Part shown: piece after piece, positions 1 through 9,894 of the stretch
How positions within the stretch are numbered: the stretch's first letter is position 1
How the letters are laid out: every line of letters starts with the position of its first letter
Assembly: GCF_017310015.1 (NCBI RefSeq)
Contig: NZ_CP022297.1
Coordinates: 3,989,294-4,053,293 of the forward strand
DNA: 64,000 nucleotides
Source of the DNA: Marinobacterium iners
GTDB taxonomy: Bacteria > Pseudomonadota > Gammaproteobacteria > Pseudomonadales > Balneatricaceae
Direction: 5' to 3'
Made by a program: the position numbers and the translations under genes
The notes under the pieces: generated by a model
What the model saw: the letters and a program-made list of their open reading frames with translations, nothing else
Database searches by the model: none
Told to the model about the DNA's origin: nothing

Positions 1-871
1 CCGCGCTGGTTTCCTCGGCACTGCGGGCCAACTCTTCAGCACTGGCTGATACCTGGGTCGCCGAGCCGGCAATCTGATGAACCAAATCCTGGAACACGCC
101 CAGAGTTTCATCGATACGCCGACCCACCTTGCCCAGCTCATCCCGGCTGGTCAGCTCGGTACGCACCCGAAGATCACCATTGGCAGCACGCTTCATCACG
201 TCACTGATAATATCAAGAGGCATTATTATCGTGCGTCCGATAGGAATCGCACACAGTATCAGAAGGGCCAGGGCAACGAGCAGCTGAAGACTAAGGTGTA
301 TGAGGTCTTCCATGAACGCCGCATTCAAGTCATCCATATATACCCCTGTGCCAATCACCCAACCCCAGGGCTCAAAGGATTTGGCCAGCGTCAGCTTGGG
401 TTGAGGCTCGGTACTGCCGGCCTTGGGCCAAAGATAACTAAATGCCTCTACCTTTTTTCCACCGCCGATCATCGCTGCCATCTGCGCAAATACAGGTACC
501 CCATCCGGGGTTCTTGCTGATTTCAGATTACGACCTGCCTGAGACGTATCGCCCCCATGTACCAGAATGTCGGCGTTGGCATTCAGAACAAAGAAATACT
601 CATTGCCGGCATAGCGCATGTTTTCCAACAGGGTACGTGCCTGCTGCCGCGCCTCATCGCTGCTCAGCTCACCTGCAGCTACACGTGCCTGCAAGGAAGC
701 TGTCAGGCTCAGGGTAGTGTCCAGTAATGAATTCAGCTGGGCTTCACGCTCCTGCTGAAGTGAGTGGCGCATATCCAGCAGTGCTGTCGAAGTTAGAAAC
801 AGCAACATAAAACCGGCAATACCGATCAACAGCCATAATTTGGCACGAACTCTGAGGTTTTTGAAAAACAT
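1..871 (-). CDS. Methyl-accepting chemotaxis protein, N-terminal 290 residues (runs off window)
   Basis: The ATG at 871-869 opens a frame that stays open to base 1, so only the N-terminal part is in the window. Residues 12-32 form a first membrane helix after a basic start (MFFKNLRVRAKLW). Residues about 38-185 read as a periplasmic single Cache domain (NEYFFVLNANADILVHG; EPWGWVIGTGVYMDDL). Residues about 193-213 are a second membrane helix, and a HAMP-like linker follows (RTIIMPLDIISDVMKRAANG). The coiled-coil signalling domain is just starting where the sequence ends (SASAEELARSAEETSA). This is the layout of an inner-membrane chemoreceptor sensing small ligands in the periplasm. The ligand cannot be predicted. 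Confidence 0.93.
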   Translation of the reverse strand, partial: MFFKNLRVRAKLWLLIGIAGFMLLFLTSTALLDMRHSLQQEREAQLNSLLDTTLSLTASLQARVAAGELSSDEARQQARTLLENMRYAGNEYFFVLNANADILVHGGDTSQAGRNLKSARTPDGVPVFAQMAAMIGGGKKVEAFSYLWPKAGSTEPQPKLTLAKSFEPWGWVIGTGVYMDDLNAAFMEDLIHLSLQLLVALALLILCAIPIGRTIIMPLDIISDVMKRAANGDLRVRTELTSRDELGKVGRRIDETLGVFQDLVHQIAGSATQVSASAEELARSAEETSA

Positions 872-1003
872 GGGGGCCTACCTGCTTAATTCATAATTTG
901 CGCAACTTTCGTCGCCTAATGCGCACAGATTAACATAGTGTCTATCGAGGTAAAGATCCTTTAAATCATATGCTTATATGAATATTGCCTAATCTTTAAA
1001 CAC

Positions 1004-1897
1004 CTAATGCTTCCAGCGCCGATACAACTGTTTTGCCCGCTTGCGAGCCCGCTTTGCGTAAATCTCGTCAGTAAGGGTATCAATCTCGGCAAGCGCTTTT
1101 AGGCGGGCTGCCTTAATGCCTGTGCTCACCTGATCCAGATCCTCTTGCCAAAAACAGGCACGAGCCTCTTCCATCTGTACAGCCAGTACATCCAGGTCAT
1201 GCAGTCGTCCCAGAGCACTTCCGAGCGCTTTAACCTGGCTAATCCATTTGGGAGCGGTTTCATCCAGCAACCAACCACTTTGGAACAATAGTAACTTGAC
1301 CCACTTCCTCCAGCGGTGCATCGGCTTCATGGCATGCTTTTGCAGTGCTTCGTGGGCAAGGCTACTGCCCTTGCGGCAGGTTTGCTTCAGCCCTTTGTGC
1401 AGATGTCGTTTACTCATTGAACTCAGATCAACGGCCACAATAGCCTGCTCCAGCCTCAGCAGTGTCTGCACAACCTGCAACAATGCCGGTTCATTCACTG
1501 TCACATGTCCAAGTACCTGCACCAACCCCGGCAACAATCGTTGGCGAACATCCGGCGGGAGGTCTGCACTCACCCAATCCAGCGTTTCCTTCATGACCTG
1601 CGCATCGCGACTGGAGGCAAGCGGCTTGGCCAGTCCCTTGCTCAAACGCTCGAGCCTGCTGTAGTCCGTGGTTTTCAGCCCAGGCTTCAGCAGACGCCAG
1701 AGCGCACGCAGGCGCTTACTGTCCACACGTGTCTGGTGCACGATCTCGTTCAGTGATTCGGTATCGGCATCAGCCCGCAGCGCAAGTCGGTCACGCATAT
1801 TGGTTAGCAATTGCAGAGCACTGCAGCGTATTTCAACGTCCAGCGGTTGACTCGACTCCAGCAGTCTCTGCCGGCTTTTTTCAATTTCTGGTTGCAT
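1004..1897 (-). CDS. CHAD domain protein
   Basis: A 297-residue protein rich in Arg, Lys and His. Residues 51-66 (EIVHQTRVDSKRLRAL) match the conserved histidine/basic helix of CHAD domains, and a second similar helix with LHDLDVLAVQME lies near residue 235. CHAD domains are helical proteins known to bind inorganic polyphosphate. There is no signal peptide and no fused CYTH triphosphatase domain, so it is a stand-alone cytoplasmic CHAD protein. It starts 15 bp downstream of the CPXCG gene on the same strand, so the two are probably co-transcribed. Confidence 0.85.
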   Translation of the reverse strand: MQPEIEKSRQRLLESSQPLDVEIRCSALQLLTNMRDRLALRADADTESLNEIVHQTRVDSKRLRALWRLLKPGLKTTDYSRLERLSKGLAKPLASSRDAQVMKETLDWVSADLPPDVRQRLLPGLVQVLGHVTVNEPALLQVVQTLLRLEQAIVAVDLSSMSKRHLHKGLKQTCRKGSSLAHEALQKHAMKPMHRWRKWVKLLLFQSGWLLDETAPKWISQVKALGSALGRLHDLDVLAVQMEEARACFWQEDLDQVSTGIKAARLKALAEIDTLTDEIYAKRARKRAKQLYRRWKH

Positions 1898-1912
1898 AAC
1901 GACTCCCTGTTA

Positions 1913-2104
1913 CTAGCCACCCTCACGCTCAACGCTAACCTCGGGGCGCTCTTGATCACCTACGCTGACCTGAACCTGAATCGGGCTGCAACAGACTGGA
2001 CAATCCTCTGTGTATTCCTGCTCAGGCTCTGTCACTTCGATCATCAGACTGATCGGCTCACCGCACCAGGGGCACAACAGATCGACATTTTCCAGCGGAT
2101 TCAT
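1913..2104 (-). CDS. CPXCG-motif cysteine-rich small protein
   Basis: A 63-residue protein with two zinc-knuckle-like pairs: CPWCG at residues 11-15 and CPVC at about 36-39. This is the pattern of the CPXCG family of small cysteine-rich proteins. It has no signal peptide, and the C-terminus is acidic and low in complexity. Metal binding is likely from the cysteines. The biological role is not known and is not guessed here. It is followed closely by the CHAD gene on the same strand. Confidence 0.85.
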   Translation of the reverse strand: MNPLENVDLLCPWCGEPISLMIEVTEPEQEYTEDCPVCCSPIQVQVSVGDQERPEVSVEREGG

Positions 2105-2168
2105 GGCATCTACTCCTGCTCAAAAGGTGCCGGCCTGACCTGAAAGCAGCCGGCATCTGGTTACAGCA

Positions 2169-2197
2169 TAGACAGTGGTAGCGCTTGTGCCTAAACT
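2169..2197 (+). promoter_or_regulatory. Predicted sigma-70 promoter of the thiamine operon
   Basis: TAGACA at 2169-2174 and TAAACT at 2192-2197 are separated by exactly 17 bp. A start point about 7 bp downstream would fall at about 2204, just before the first paired base of the TPP aptamer at 2208. The placement supports the call. Both boxes differ from consensus. Confidence 0.5.
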
Positions 2198-2207
2198 AGC
2201 CACAGAT

Positions 2208-2291
2208 TCTTGGTCGGGGTGCCCACACTGGATGGGCTGAGATGAGACCCGCTGAACCTGATCCGGCTTGTACCGGCGTAGGAAATCGAGA
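2208..2291 (+). promoter_or_regulatory. TPP riboswitch (THI element)
   Basis: The conserved aptamer segments are present in order: GGGGTGCC near 2216, CTGAGA near 2237, ACCCGCTGAACCTGATC near 2248, and the GCGTAGGAAA 3' segment at 2276-2285. Helix P1 can be formed by 2208-2213 (TCTTGG) with 2286-2291 (TCGAGA). Binding of thiamine pyrophosphate by this RNA is well established. Here it sits at the head of thiD-thiZ-thiX-thiY-tenA-tenA-thiC. No clear terminator hairpin lies between the aptamer and thiD, so control is more likely at translation. Confidence 0.95.
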
Positions 2292-2362
2292 TGACCGTTA
2301 CTATCACTCCATGCATGCCCATGGCTGGTGCGGTTTTCTCCCGTACTGGAGCATCCGCATGA
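2291..2362 (+). CDS. Possible 23-residue leader peptide between riboswitch and thiD
   Basis: An ATG at 2291 begins at the last base of aptamer helix P1. It opens 23 codons (MTVTITPCMPMAGAVFSRTG...) that end in a TGA overlapping the thiD ATG as ATGA. AGGA at 2280-2283, inside the conserved 3' part of the aptamer, lies 7 nt upstream and could serve as its ribosome binding site. Translation of the peptide would then be directly exposed to ligand binding and coupled to thiD. This is inferred from layout. The peptide itself resembles nothing I know. Confidence 0.35.
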   Translation: MTVTITPCMPMAGAVFSRTGASA

Positions 2363-3183
2363 CACACGCACACGCACACACACCCATCGCTCTCACTATC
2401 GCCGGCTCCGACAGCGGCGGCGGTGCCGGTATTCAAGCGGATCTGAAGACTTTTTCAGCACTTGGCGTATTTGGCACCTCGGTGATCACCGCCCTGACGG
2501 CACAAAACACCCGTGAAGTTCGTGCCATCCACGACGTTCCACCCGCCTTTATCGCCGATCAGCTTAATACCGTGCTGGACGATATCCACATCGATGCGAT
2601 CAAGATCGGCATGCTCAGCCGTCCGGAAACCATTACAACCATCGCGACTATTCTGCGTGACCGTGGCCTTCGCAATATCGTGCTTGACCCAGTCATGGTC
2701 GCCAAGAGCGGCGACAAGCTGCTGGCAGACGAGTCAGTTGAGGCGCTGCGCAGCGAGTTGCTGCCGCTGGCGACCCTGATCACCCCCAACCTTCCGGAGT
2801 CAGCCGTATTATTGGGCGCACCGGAAGCGACCGATACGGATGCAATGCTAACACAGGCCAGAGAGCTGCTGGCACTGGGCCCTCAGGCGGTACTGGTCAA
2901 GGGCGGCCACCTGACCGACTCGGCAAGTGACGACAGCGCCGATCTGCTGCTGATGGACGGGCAGACCCACTGGCTGCCGGCCAAACGCATCCCCACCGCC
3001 AACACCCACGGTACCGGCTGCACTCTTTCCTCCGCGATTGCCGCCGGATTGGCCAGGGGGCGGGATATGCACACGGCCGTGGCCGAAGCCAAGACTTATA
3101 TCACGGCAGCCATCACGGCAGCCGATCGGCTACAGGTGGGTTCAGGGCACGGCCCAACTCATCACTTCCACGCCTGGTGGTGA
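2359..3183 (+). CDS. thiD: Hydroxymethylpyrimidine/phosphomethylpyrimidine kinase ThiD
   Basis: This 274-residue protein phosphorylates HMP and HMP-phosphate to HMP-pyrophosphate for thiamine synthesis. The ribokinase-like signature is clear: ALTIAGSDSGGGAGIQADLK near the N-terminus, VLDPVMVAKSGDKLL in the middle, and the phosphate-binding loop NTHGTGCTLSSAIAAGLARG near residue 215. The ATG at 2359 is chosen because the longer in-frame extension would overlap the TPP aptamer, and GGAG at 2348-2351 is well placed. It is the first enzyme of the operon and is followed after 3 bp by the importer ATPase gene. Confidence 0.96.
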   Translation: MTHAHAHTPIALTIAGSDSGGGAGIQADLKTFSALGVFGTSVITALTAQNTREVRAIHDVPPAFIADQLNTVLDDIHIDAIKIGMLSRPETITTIATILRDRGLRNIVLDPVMVAKSGDKLLADESVEALRSELLPLATLITPNLPESAVLLGAPEATDTDAMLTQARELLALGPQAVLVKGGHLTDSASDDSADLLLMDGQTHWLPAKRIPTANTHGTGCTLSSAIAAGLARGRDMHTAVAEAKTYITAAITAADRLQVGSGHGPTHHFHAWW

Positions 3184-3186
3184 GCC

Positions 3187-3924
3187 TTGGATATTGAACT
3201 TCGTCAGGCCAGCCTGCACTGGCAGCAGCACTGCGTATTCAGCGACCTGAATCTGACACTGCCAAGTGGGCAGTGGACCTGCATTCTGGGCCAGTCCGGT
3301 GTCGGCAAAAGTTCCTTGCTGCAGCTGCTCTGCGGCATTGCCGACGAGGCCAGCATCAGTGGCGAGATTCACTGCAGTGATGGCCTGCCGCTGGCTGGCC
3401 GCGTGGCCTGGATGTCCCAGCAGGATCTGCTGCTGCCCTGGCTGAATCTTCAAGACAACGTGCTGCTTGGCGCCAGGCTGCAGCAGGGCCGCAAACCCTC
3501 AGGCGAACAGAGTGAACTGGCCGGATATTTGCTGCAGCAGGTGGGTCTGAACGATCGAGCCACTGCCCTGCCGGGGCAGCTGTCCGGCGGTCAGCGCCAG
3601 CGTGTGGCACTGGCCCGCACTCTGTTTCAGGATCAGCCACTGGTCTGCATGGATGAGCCTTTCTCTGCACTGGATGCGATCAACCGGCTCAAACTGCAGG
3701 ACTTGGCCGCCGGGCTGCTGGCCGATCGAACCGTGCTGATGATAACCCATGACCCACTGGAAGCCCTGCGCCTGTCGGATCGTGTACTGGTGCTGCAAGG
3801 CTCCCCAGCACGCTTGTCGGACCCGATAGTGCCGATTGGAAGCACACCCAGACCGGTCACCGACCCTGCCCTGCTTGAGCTGCAGGCACAGCTGCTTCAG
3901 CTGCTGATGGAAGGTGCCGCATGA
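3187..3924 (+). CDS. thiZ: ABC transporter ATP-binding protein, thiamine-pyrimidine importer (ThiZ-type)
   Basis: A 245-residue ABC ATPase with Walker A GQSGVGKS (35-42), Q-loop region SQQD (77-80), signature LSGGQ (132-136), Walker B LVCMDE (152-157) and switch histidine in ITHD (H188). The start is TTG at 3187, 3 bp after thiD. The stop overlaps the ATG of the permease gene (ATGA). It powers uptake of a pyrimidine precursor, inferred from the adjacent permease, the THI5-like binding protein and the TenA genes. ThiZ is the name used for this component in FAMP-type systems. Confidence 0.9.
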   Translation: MDIELRQASLHWQQHCVFSDLNLTLPSGQWTCILGQSGVGKSSLLQLLCGIADEASISGEIHCSDGLPLAGRVAWMSQQDLLLPWLNLQDNVLLGARLQQGRKPSGEQSELAGYLLQQVGLNDRATALPGQLSGGQRQRVALARTLFQDQPLVCMDEPFSALDAINRLKLQDLAAGLLADRTVLMITHDPLEALRLSDRVLVLQGSPARLSDPIVPIGSTPRPVTDPALLELQAQLLQLLMEGAA

Positions 3925-4691
3925 TGCAGGTTCTGCGCCCACTGATCATCACCACCGGATTGCTGCTGATCTGGCAACTGATTGTCTGGCTGACCGATGC
4001 CCCCACATTCATTTTGCCCGGCCCCCTGCGCGTGCTGGAAACTCTGTTCAGTCAGTTTCCACTACTGATGAAGCACGCCGGTGTCACCCTGATCGAGATT
4101 TTGCTGGGCCTGATGCTCGGCGTGCTGCTGGGGCTGGCGAGCGCTCTCTCACTGGTAACCTGGGGCAGCCTACGCCGTTGGCTGCTGCCGGTTTTGGTGG
4201 TCAGCCAAGCGATCCCGGTATTTGCACTGGCGCCGGTTTTGATGCTCTGGCTTGGCTACGGCATGACCTCCAAAATCGCCATGGCCACGCTGATCATCTA
4301 TTTCCCGGTGACCGCCGCCTGCTTCGACGGCCTGCGCCAGACGCCCAGCGGCTATCTACAGCTGGCGCGCACCCTCGGCGCCAGCCGCCGCGCCCAGCTG
4401 TTGCAGATCCGCCTGCCCGCTGCCCTGCCTGCCCTTGGCTCCGGCCTGCGCGTCGCCGCGTCAGTGGCACCCATAGGTGCCGTGATCGGCGAATGGGTCG
4501 GTTCCTCCACCGGACTGGGCTATCTGATGCTGCACGCCAACGCCCGCATGCAGGTGGATTTGATGTTTGCCGCCCTGCTGGTGCTGGCCTTCATGGCACT
4601 GGCCCTCTATTTCTCCGTCAACCTGATCGCACGACGACTCACCCCCTGGCTGGATGAGTCCACGTCGTCCGCACCCCAAGGTACTTCATAA
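3921..4691 (+). CDS. thiX: ABC transporter permease, thiamine-pyrimidine importer (ThiX-type)
   Basis: A 256-residue inner-membrane protein with about six hydrophobic helices. The cytoplasmic EAA-type loop that docks on the ATPase is visible near residues 135-175 (YLQLARTLGASRRAQLLQIR, then LPAALPALGSGLRVA). It belongs to the BPD_transp_1 family, of the SsuC/TauC/ThiX kind. The ATG overlaps the thiZ stop, and its own stop overlaps the ATG of thiY by one base, so the three importer genes are tightly translationally coupled. Confidence 0.9.
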   Translation: MMQVLRPLIITTGLLLIWQLIVWLTDAPTFILPGPLRVLETLFSQFPLLMKHAGVTLIEILLGLMLGVLLGLASALSLVTWGSLRRWLLPVLVVSQAIPVFALAPVLMLWLGYGMTSKIAMATLIIYFPVTAACFDGLRQTPSGYLQLARTLGASRRAQLLQIRLPAALPALGSGLRVAASVAPIGAVIGEWVGSSTGLGYLMLHANARMQVDLMFAALLVLAFMALALYFSVNLIARRLTPWLDESTSSAPQGTS

Positions 4692-5623
4692 TGAAACGAT
4701 TGACTGCATTGCTCTGTGGCTGCCTGCTCTCAACACAGGTACTGGCAGCCGACAAGGTCGAGCTGCTGCTCGACTGGTTCATCAACCCCGATCACGGCCC
4801 ACTGATCGTTGCTCAGCAGAAGGGCTACTTCGCCGAGCAGGGGCTGGAGGTGAATCTGGTGGAGCCTGCCGACCCGTCGATGCCACCCAAGCTGGTTGCC
4901 GCCGGCAAGGCCGACATGGCGCTGACCTACCAGCCGCAGCTGCACGTGATGGTCGGTGAAACACTGCCACTGACCCGCATCGGCACCCTGATCGCCACAC
5001 CGCTGAACTCGCTGGTGGTTCTGGATCAGGGCCCGATCAAGACCCTGGCCGACCTCAAGGGCAAGAAGGTGGGTTACTCGGTGGGCGGCTACGAGGAAGC
5101 GCTGATGCGCGCCATGCTCAAGCCGCACGGCCTGACGCTGGACGATATCGAGATGGTCAACGTCAACTGGTCACTGTCGCCGTCACTGATCACCGGCAAG
5201 GTGGATGCCGTGATCGGTGCCTACCGCAATTTCGAGCTTAACCAGATGGATATCGAGGGCTACCCGGGTCGCGCCTTTTATGTCGAGGAAGAAGGCGTCC
5301 CCGCCTATGACGAGCTGGTGCTGGTGATCAACAACCAGGATCGGGGTGACAAACGCTTCGCCCGTGTGATGGCCGCACTGGAACAGGCGACCCAGTACAT
5401 CGTCAACCACCCGGATGACGCCTGGAAAGCCTTCGTCAGCTACAAGCCAGACGAGCTCAACACCGAACTCAACCGTCGCGCCTGGGCCGACACCCTGAGT
5501 CGTTTCGCGCTGCGTCCGGCAGCACTGGATAAGGCCCGCTACCAGCGCGTCGGCGCCTTCATGCAGGAGCAGGGCTTGACCAAAAGTAATCCGCCGGTGG
5601 CCGACTACGCCATCGTGCCCTGA
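4691..5623 (+). CDS. thiY: ABC transporter substrate-binding protein, thiamine-pyrimidine importer (ThiY-type)
   Basis: This 310-residue periplasmic protein has a signal peptide (MKRLTALLCGCLLSTQVLAA, cleavage after residue 19 or so). It is of the NMT1/THI5-like family: LLLDWFINPDHGPLIVAQQK followed by GYFAEQGLEVNLVEPADPS is the characteristic opening. ThiY proteins of this family bind formylaminopyrimidine, a thiamine breakdown product, or HMP-type pyrimidines. Its place between the riboswitch and two TenA genes fits salvage of such products. The exact ligand is not determined by the sequence. Confidence 0.9.
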   Translation: MKRLTALLCGCLLSTQVLAADKVELLLDWFINPDHGPLIVAQQKGYFAEQGLEVNLVEPADPSMPPKLVAAGKADMALTYQPQLHVMVGETLPLTRIGTLIATPLNSLVVLDQGPIKTLADLKGKKVGYSVGGYEEALMRAMLKPHGLTLDDIEMVNVNWSLSPSLITGKVDAVIGAYRNFELNQMDIEGYPGRAFYVEEEGVPAYDELVLVINNQDRGDKRFARVMAALEQATQYIVNHPDDAWKAFVSYKPDELNTELNRRAWADTLSRFALRPAALDKARYQRVGAFMQEQGLTKSNPPVADYAIVP

Positions 5624-5667
5624 ACACCCACATGGATAGCTTTGAGCCAAACAAAATGGAAAGCCCG

Positions 5668-6396
5668 ATGACCTTTGCCGATTACCGCCAACAGCACCCA
5701 CAGCAGCCGCTGAGCGAACAGCTGCGCGGCTACGCCGAAACCGACTGGAACCGGGCGGTGAACCATGCGTTCACCGACGCGCTGGGCGATGACCGCCTGG
5801 CCGACGAGGTCTATGCCCGCTACCTGGTGCAGGACTACGCCTTCATCGACACCCTGGTCAACCTGGTCGCCCGCACCCTCGCCAACGCCCCGGCGATGCC
5901 GCCAAAAGCCGTGCTGGCCGGCTTCCTAGCGGCGCTGACCAGCGACGAGAACACCTATTTCCTGCGTTCCTTCGAAGCACTGGGGCTGAGCGAGGCCGAT
6001 TACCTGAACCCGGCATTGCATCCGGTCAGCCGGGCGATCATCGACACCATGAAGGCGTCCGAAGTCAGCTACGAACGCGCCATCATCTGCCTCTGCGTCG
6101 CCGAATGGTCCTATTTGAGCTGGTCGCAGCAACAGGCGAAAAAGCCGCGCGGCAGCCGTTTCTATCTGCAGGAATGGATCGACATCCATGTGCTGCCCGA
6201 GTTCGAGCAGTTCGTCGCCTGGCTGCGCGGCCAGGTGGACAGCTTTACCGACCGCAATGACGCCACGCTGGAGGAACTGGCCAGGCTGTTCCGCCAGATG
6301 TGCGTGCTGGAACACCAGTTCTTCAGCGCCAGCCTCGACCCCGCAGCCGTAACCGAACAGGAGGTACCCCGTGTCTGCAAACGTATCTGCGAATAA
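5668..6396 (+). CDS. TenA family protein, TenA_E type (aminopyrimidine salvage)
   Basis: A 242-residue TenA/PQQC-fold protein. It lacks the catalytic Cys context of the next gene. The equivalent helix reads CVAEWSYLSW, the pattern of the TenA_E subgroup, which uses Glu and takes part in salvage of pyrimidine breakdown products. The start is uncertain: ATG at 5668 has GGAAAG 5 bp upstream, while in-frame ATGs at 5632 and 5656 have no ribosome binding site. The end overlaps the next TenA gene by 26 bp. Function in the pathway is inferred from subgroup and operon. Confidence 0.8.
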   Translation: MTFADYRQQHPQQPLSEQLRGYAETDWNRAVNHAFTDALGDDRLADEVYARYLVQDYAFIDTLVNLVARTLANAPAMPPKAVLAGFLAALTSDENTYFLRSFEALGLSEADYLNPALHPVSRAIIDTMKASEVSYERAIICLCVAEWSYLSWSQQQAKKPRGSRFYLQEWIDIHVLPEFEQFVAWLRGQVDSFTDRNDATLEELARLFRQMCVLEHQFFSASLDPAAVTEQEVPRVCKRICE

Positions 6397-7057
6397 GTCA
6401 CTGTACGACCATCTAAAAACCCGGTGTGCCGATGACTGGAACGCCTATATCCAGCACGACTTCGTGCGCCAGCTGGGACAGGGAACCTTGCCCAAGGAAT
6501 GTTTCCAGCACTATCTGAAGCAGGATTACCTGTTTTTGATCCAGTTCAGCCGTGCCTGGGGTCTGGCCGTATTCAAAAGCGAAGACCTGGACAGCATGCG
6601 CTACGCCCAGGCCGGTCTCAACGCCATGCTGGATACCGAAATCGGGTTGCATGTCGACTACTGCCGCGACTGGGGCATCAGCGAAAAACAGTTACAGGCG
6701 TTGCCGGAAGCCTCGGCCACAGTAGCCTACACCCGCTATGTACTGGATGCAGGATTCGCCGGCGATCTGCTCGACCTGCACGTGGCGCTGGCGCCCTGCA
6801 TCATCGGCTATGCCGAAATCGCCAACTGGCTGACCGAACAGCCGGATACCCTCCGCGAAGGCAACCCGTACAACGCCTGGATCGAGATGTACCTGAGCGA
6901 GGAATATCAGCAGGCGGCCGCCACCGAACGTGAGCTGCTGGACAGGCTGGGGCAGGATCTTTCCGCCAGCCGTCTGGCCGCACTGGAACAGCGCTTTAGC
7001 ACCGCCACCCGCATGGAAGTCAGTTTCTGGCAGATGGGCCTGGATCTGGCCGATTAA
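6371..7057 (+). CDS. tenA: Aminopyrimidine aminohydrolase TenA (TenA_C type, thiaminase II)
   Basis: This 228-residue TenA hydrolyses 4-amino-5-aminomethyl-2-methylpyrimidine to HMP. The catalytic Cys is in ALAPCIIGYAEI (C143). The conserved Asp is D52 (KQDY) and the C-terminal Glu is E216 (MEVSFWQMGL). The start is GTG at 6371 with a strong AGGAGG 6 bp upstream. It overlaps the preceding TenA_E-type gene in a different frame, so the two paralogues are translated together, and thiC follows after 42 bp. Confidence 0.9.
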   Translation: MSANVSANKSLYDHLKTRCADDWNAYIQHDFVRQLGQGTLPKECFQHYLKQDYLFLIQFSRAWGLAVFKSEDLDSMRYAQAGLNAMLDTEIGLHVDYCRDWGISEKQLQALPEASATVAYTRYVLDAGFAGDLLDLHVALAPCIIGYAEIANWLTEQPDTLREGNPYNAWIEMYLSEEYQQAAATERELLDRLGQDLSASRLAALEQRFSTATRMEVSFWQMGLDLAD

Positions 7058-7099
7058 GCCTCCTGACACGCACAAAAAACGATAAAACCGGAGAGTGAG

Positions 7100-8989
<1,890 letters not shown>

Positions 8990-8998
8990 CAGCTGCTC

Positions 8999-9101
8999 GG
9001 CGGCGGTGCCATTTGTGTGCGACCGTCTGCCGCCAAGGACGGCGGCAGTCGAGCGGTCAAGGATGACGCAAAGCGTGTCGCACGCAAAGGGTACCGCCGC
9101 C
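8999..9101. repeat. Nested inverted repeat behind thiC
   Basis: The arms 8999-9023 and 9077-9101 are 25 bp each and match at 22 positions, two of the mismatches being G-U pairs in RNA. Inside lies a second stem, CTGCCGCC (9028-9035) with GGCGGCAG (9042-9049). It starts 10 bp after the thiC stop. It may end the thiamine operon transcript, but it lacks a U-tract and is long for a terminator, so a mobile or processing-related repeat is also possible. Confidence 0.6.
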
Positions 9102-9123
9102 ATCCCGATAGCTGCAAAACTTG

Positions 9124-9825
9124 CTATAAAGGCCTGCGCGCCGCGATCTGTACCGCCCGTCCACTGCGGATCGATTCATCCGCCAGCACTTCGTAGCCGG
9201 TCAAACTCAGCAGCGCCAGCAGGTCGTAGTCGTGATAGCGGTTGTGTTCGAAGTAATCCTCAAACAGGGCAGCCATCGCCTTGGCGTCCTGCCTTTCATC
9301 CAGTCGATCCTGACCAAATTTGTGGGTCAGAAAACTGCCCAACGGCTGGCGCACCATATCAACCAGAATCAGTACACCACCCGGCTTAAGCCAGTCATGC
9401 AGTTGCTGCAACAGCACCAACGGCTGATGCAGTTCGTGCAATAGACGGTTCGCCAGCACAGCATCTATGGATTCGGCTTCAAACAGATCTGCCGGTGGGT
9501 CATTCAAATCAGCCACACGAATGCTGAAGTCGTAGTCGTCCTCGCAAGCCTGCTCCAGCATGTAAGGGGCTGCTTCAACCCCAACCAGATCCAGCTCGGG
9601 GCCGCTCAAGGACAGATCTCGCAGAAACAGCCCCGGGCCACAGCCCAGGTCTACCACCCGGCTGCCACGGGACAAAACAGGCTCTGCCTGCTCTGCCCAG
9701 AAGCGGCGGAACAGGTCATCATGGTTGCGCGCATGTCCCTCCAGCGTTCGCTGAGCCGCCACAGAACCATCACCACCGTGGTGACGAGTCAAATAGTCCC
9801 TGAGGGTTTGAAGTTGATCCGACAC
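9124..9825 (-). CDS. Class I SAM-dependent methyltransferase
   Basis: A 233-residue Rossmann-fold methyltransferase. The SAM-binding motif I is VVDLGCGPG (57-65), the acidic residue after strand 2 is in LVGVEAAPY, and the motif IV region reads ADLNDPPADLFEAESIDAVL. The start is taken at GTG 9825, which has GGGAGG 4 bp upstream. The in-frame TTG at 9837 is less likely. The substrate is unknown. It begins directly after the terminator of the TRAP binding-protein gene and reads toward thiC. Confidence 0.8.
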   Translation of the reverse strand: MSDQLQTLRDYLTRHHGGDGSVAAQRTLEGHARNHDDLFRRFWAEQAEPVLSRGSRVVDLGCGPGLFLRDLSLSGPELDLVGVEAAPYMLEQACEDDYDFSIRVADLNDPPADLFEAESIDAVLANRLLHELHQPLVLLQQLHDWLKPGGVLILVDMVRQPLGSFLTHKFGQDRLDERQDAKAMAALFEDYFEHNRYHDYDLLALLSLTGYEVLADESIRSGRAVQIAARRPL

Positions 9826-9835
9826 GATACCTCCC

Positions 9836-9866
9836 AAAAAACAAGGCCGGACAGTACCCGACCTTG
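9836..9866 (-). terminator. Rho-independent terminator of the TRAP binding-protein gene
   Basis: On the minus strand CAAGGTCGG pairs with CCGGCCTTG (9-bp stem with one G-U pair) around a GTACTGT loop, followed by six T residues. It lies 28 bp after the stop of the TRAP binding-protein gene. Confidence 0.85.
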
Positions 9867-9894
9867 AATCCTCTTCAGTGCAGCAGACTGCAGA

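Noticed and set aside
2242..2358. N-terminal extension of thiD by 39 residues
   Set aside because: These codons overlap the TPP aptamer and are not like the family. ATG 2359 has its own ribosome binding site.
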